DNA of 5,818 bases from Akkermansia muciniphila (GTDB lineage Bacteria > Verrucomicrobiota > Verrucomicrobiia > Verrucomicrobiales > Akkermansiaceae), in contig CALPMD020000095.1 of assembly GCA_943324575.2 (NCBI GenBank), positions 1 through 5,818 on the forward strand, read 5' to 3'. A program made the position numbers and the translations under genes. Every line of letters starts with the position of its first letter. Within the stretch, counting starts at the first letter, position 1. The notes beneath the pieces were generated by a model, which was not told the origin of the DNA, made no database searches, and saw only the letters and a program-made list of their open reading frames with translations. Positions 5,226-5,818 of the stretch are shown one piece after another.

Positions 5226-5775
5226 GCCGTTTCTCATATTCACCCGCAAGCTCGGGCACATGGGCATTCCCTATATGATCAGCGGCAGTGTCGCGGCGAT
5301 CTTTTATGGTGAACCGCGAATGACCAACGACGTCGACATCATCGTACTGCTCAAAGCAGTTGACCTCCCCCGCCTCACCCACGCTTTCCCTCTGGATGAG
5401 TTTTATTGCCCGCCCGAAGATGTGATGAGAGTGGAAATCGCGCGTGCCCAGCGCGGACACTTTAACATCATCCATCACGAAACCGGCTTCAAAGCCGATA
5501 TCTACCCATGCAGCGACGAACTGCACCGCTGGGGACTAAGCCAATCGCGGACCATAGATTTCGAGGAAGATTCACTGACACTCGCTCCACCCGAATACGT
5601 CGTGATCCGAAAACTACAGTTTTTTAGAGAGGGTGGTTCGCAAAAGCACCTTCGCGACATCAACCGCATGCTAACATCCCTCGGTAACAATCTTCAGACC
5701 GATACTTTGCAGGCAATGATTCAACGACACGGACTCCAAACGGAGTGGTTGCAAGCGACTGGTTTCGGAGAGTAA
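5212..5775 (+). CDS. Stand-alone nucleotidyltransferase (AbiEii/MNT-like)
   Basis: A 187-residue protein with a minimal polymerase-beta-type nucleotidyltransferase core. YMISGSVAAIFYGEPR (21-36) holds the G-S nucleotide-binding motif (Gly25-Ser26); TNDVDIIV (38-45) gives the two metal-binding aspartates Asp40 and Asp42; FKADIYP (93-99) supplies the third, Asp96. All three carboxylates are intact, so it should transfer an NMP or polymerise nucleotides. The C-terminal part has APPEYVVIRKLQFFREGG (125-142) and KHLRDI (145-150), the helical region usual in AbiEii/MNT-like proteins. The first 15 residues form the expected leading helix, supporting the start at 5212. No Shine-Dalgarno; translation is probably coupled to the 65-residue gene. 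Relatives act as toxins that block tRNA or as antitoxins that modify a HEPN toxin; which applies here is unknown. Codon use is more mixed than in gatA. Confidence 0.82.
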   Translation: MPAPEPFLIFTRKLGHMGIPYMISGSVAAIFYGEPRMTNDVDIIVLLKAVDLPRLTHAFPLDEFYCPPEDVMRVEIARAQRGHFNIIHHETGFKADIYPCSDELHRWGLSQSRTIDFEEDSLTLAPPEYVVIRKLQFFREGGSQKHLRDINRMLTSLGNNLQTDTLQAMIQRHGLQTEWLQATGFGE

Positions 5776-5818
5776 CGGCATTCGATGGCAATGCGCACCC
5801 GCAGCACCTTGGCATCGG

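Noticed and set aside
4963..5526. 187-codon minus-strand frame covering the small gene and part of the nucleotidyltransferase
   Set aside because: No motif, and it opposes two overlapping plus-strand genes, one with intact catalytic motifs.
5778..5794. GCATT/AATGC inverted repeat after the nucleotidyltransferase stop, possible terminator
   Set aside because: Only a 5-bp stem with a 7-base loop and no T-run after it.
1..5818. CRISPR array, tRNA or rRNA gene, insertion sequence or transposase
   Set aside because: No regular repeat-spacer pattern, no cloverleaf or rRNA sequence, and no transposase frame or terminal inverted repeats were seen on reading through the window.

Overview
The window looks like a stretch of GC-rich bacterial chromosome. 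Two well-conserved housekeeping loci (proC; gatC-gatA) are interleaved with a secreted TPR protein and two small accessory two-gene cassettes. The GC-rich coding, the near absence of Shine-Dalgarno sequences before any start, the need for a GatCAB amidotransferase and the style of the exported TPR protein are compatible with the Verrucomicrobiota. That placement is a guess from style, not from a marker gene.

Layout. (1) 1-750, minus strand: proC, proline biosynthesis, cut by the left window edge so only its C-terminus is missing. (2) 751-834: a short divergent intergenic region with two perfect palindromes and a possible proC -10 element. (3) 835-2490, plus strand: an exported, possibly lipid-anchored TPR protein. 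(4) 2491-2639: a spacer with nothing recognisable until a 20-bp imperfect palindrome and weak promoter-like boxes just before the next gene. (5) 2640-3174: a type II toxin-antitoxin pair in which a RelB/DinJ-type ribbon-helix-helix antitoxin overlaps a divergent MazF/PemK-like toxin by 11 nt. (6) 3242-4973: gatC and gatA, two subunits of the Asp/Glu-tRNA amidotransferase; gatB is not here. (7) 5028-5775: a small helical protein (65 aa) overlapping by 14 nt a stand-alone DNA-polymerase-beta-type nucleotidyltransferase (187 aa), a toxin-antitoxin-like cassette with no known assignment that I can give. (8) 5776-5818: no feature seen.

The genes do not form one pathway. All genes from 835 onward point the same way, and the toxin-antitoxin pair ends only 67 bp before gatC, so read-through from it into gatCA is possible. 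The best candidates for unusual biology are the small-protein/nucleotidyltransferase cassette and the mixed-family (RelB-like plus MazF-like) toxin-antitoxin pair with its palindrome. Both cassettes use less strongly C/G-ending codons than gatA, which fits acquisition as mobile accessory modules.
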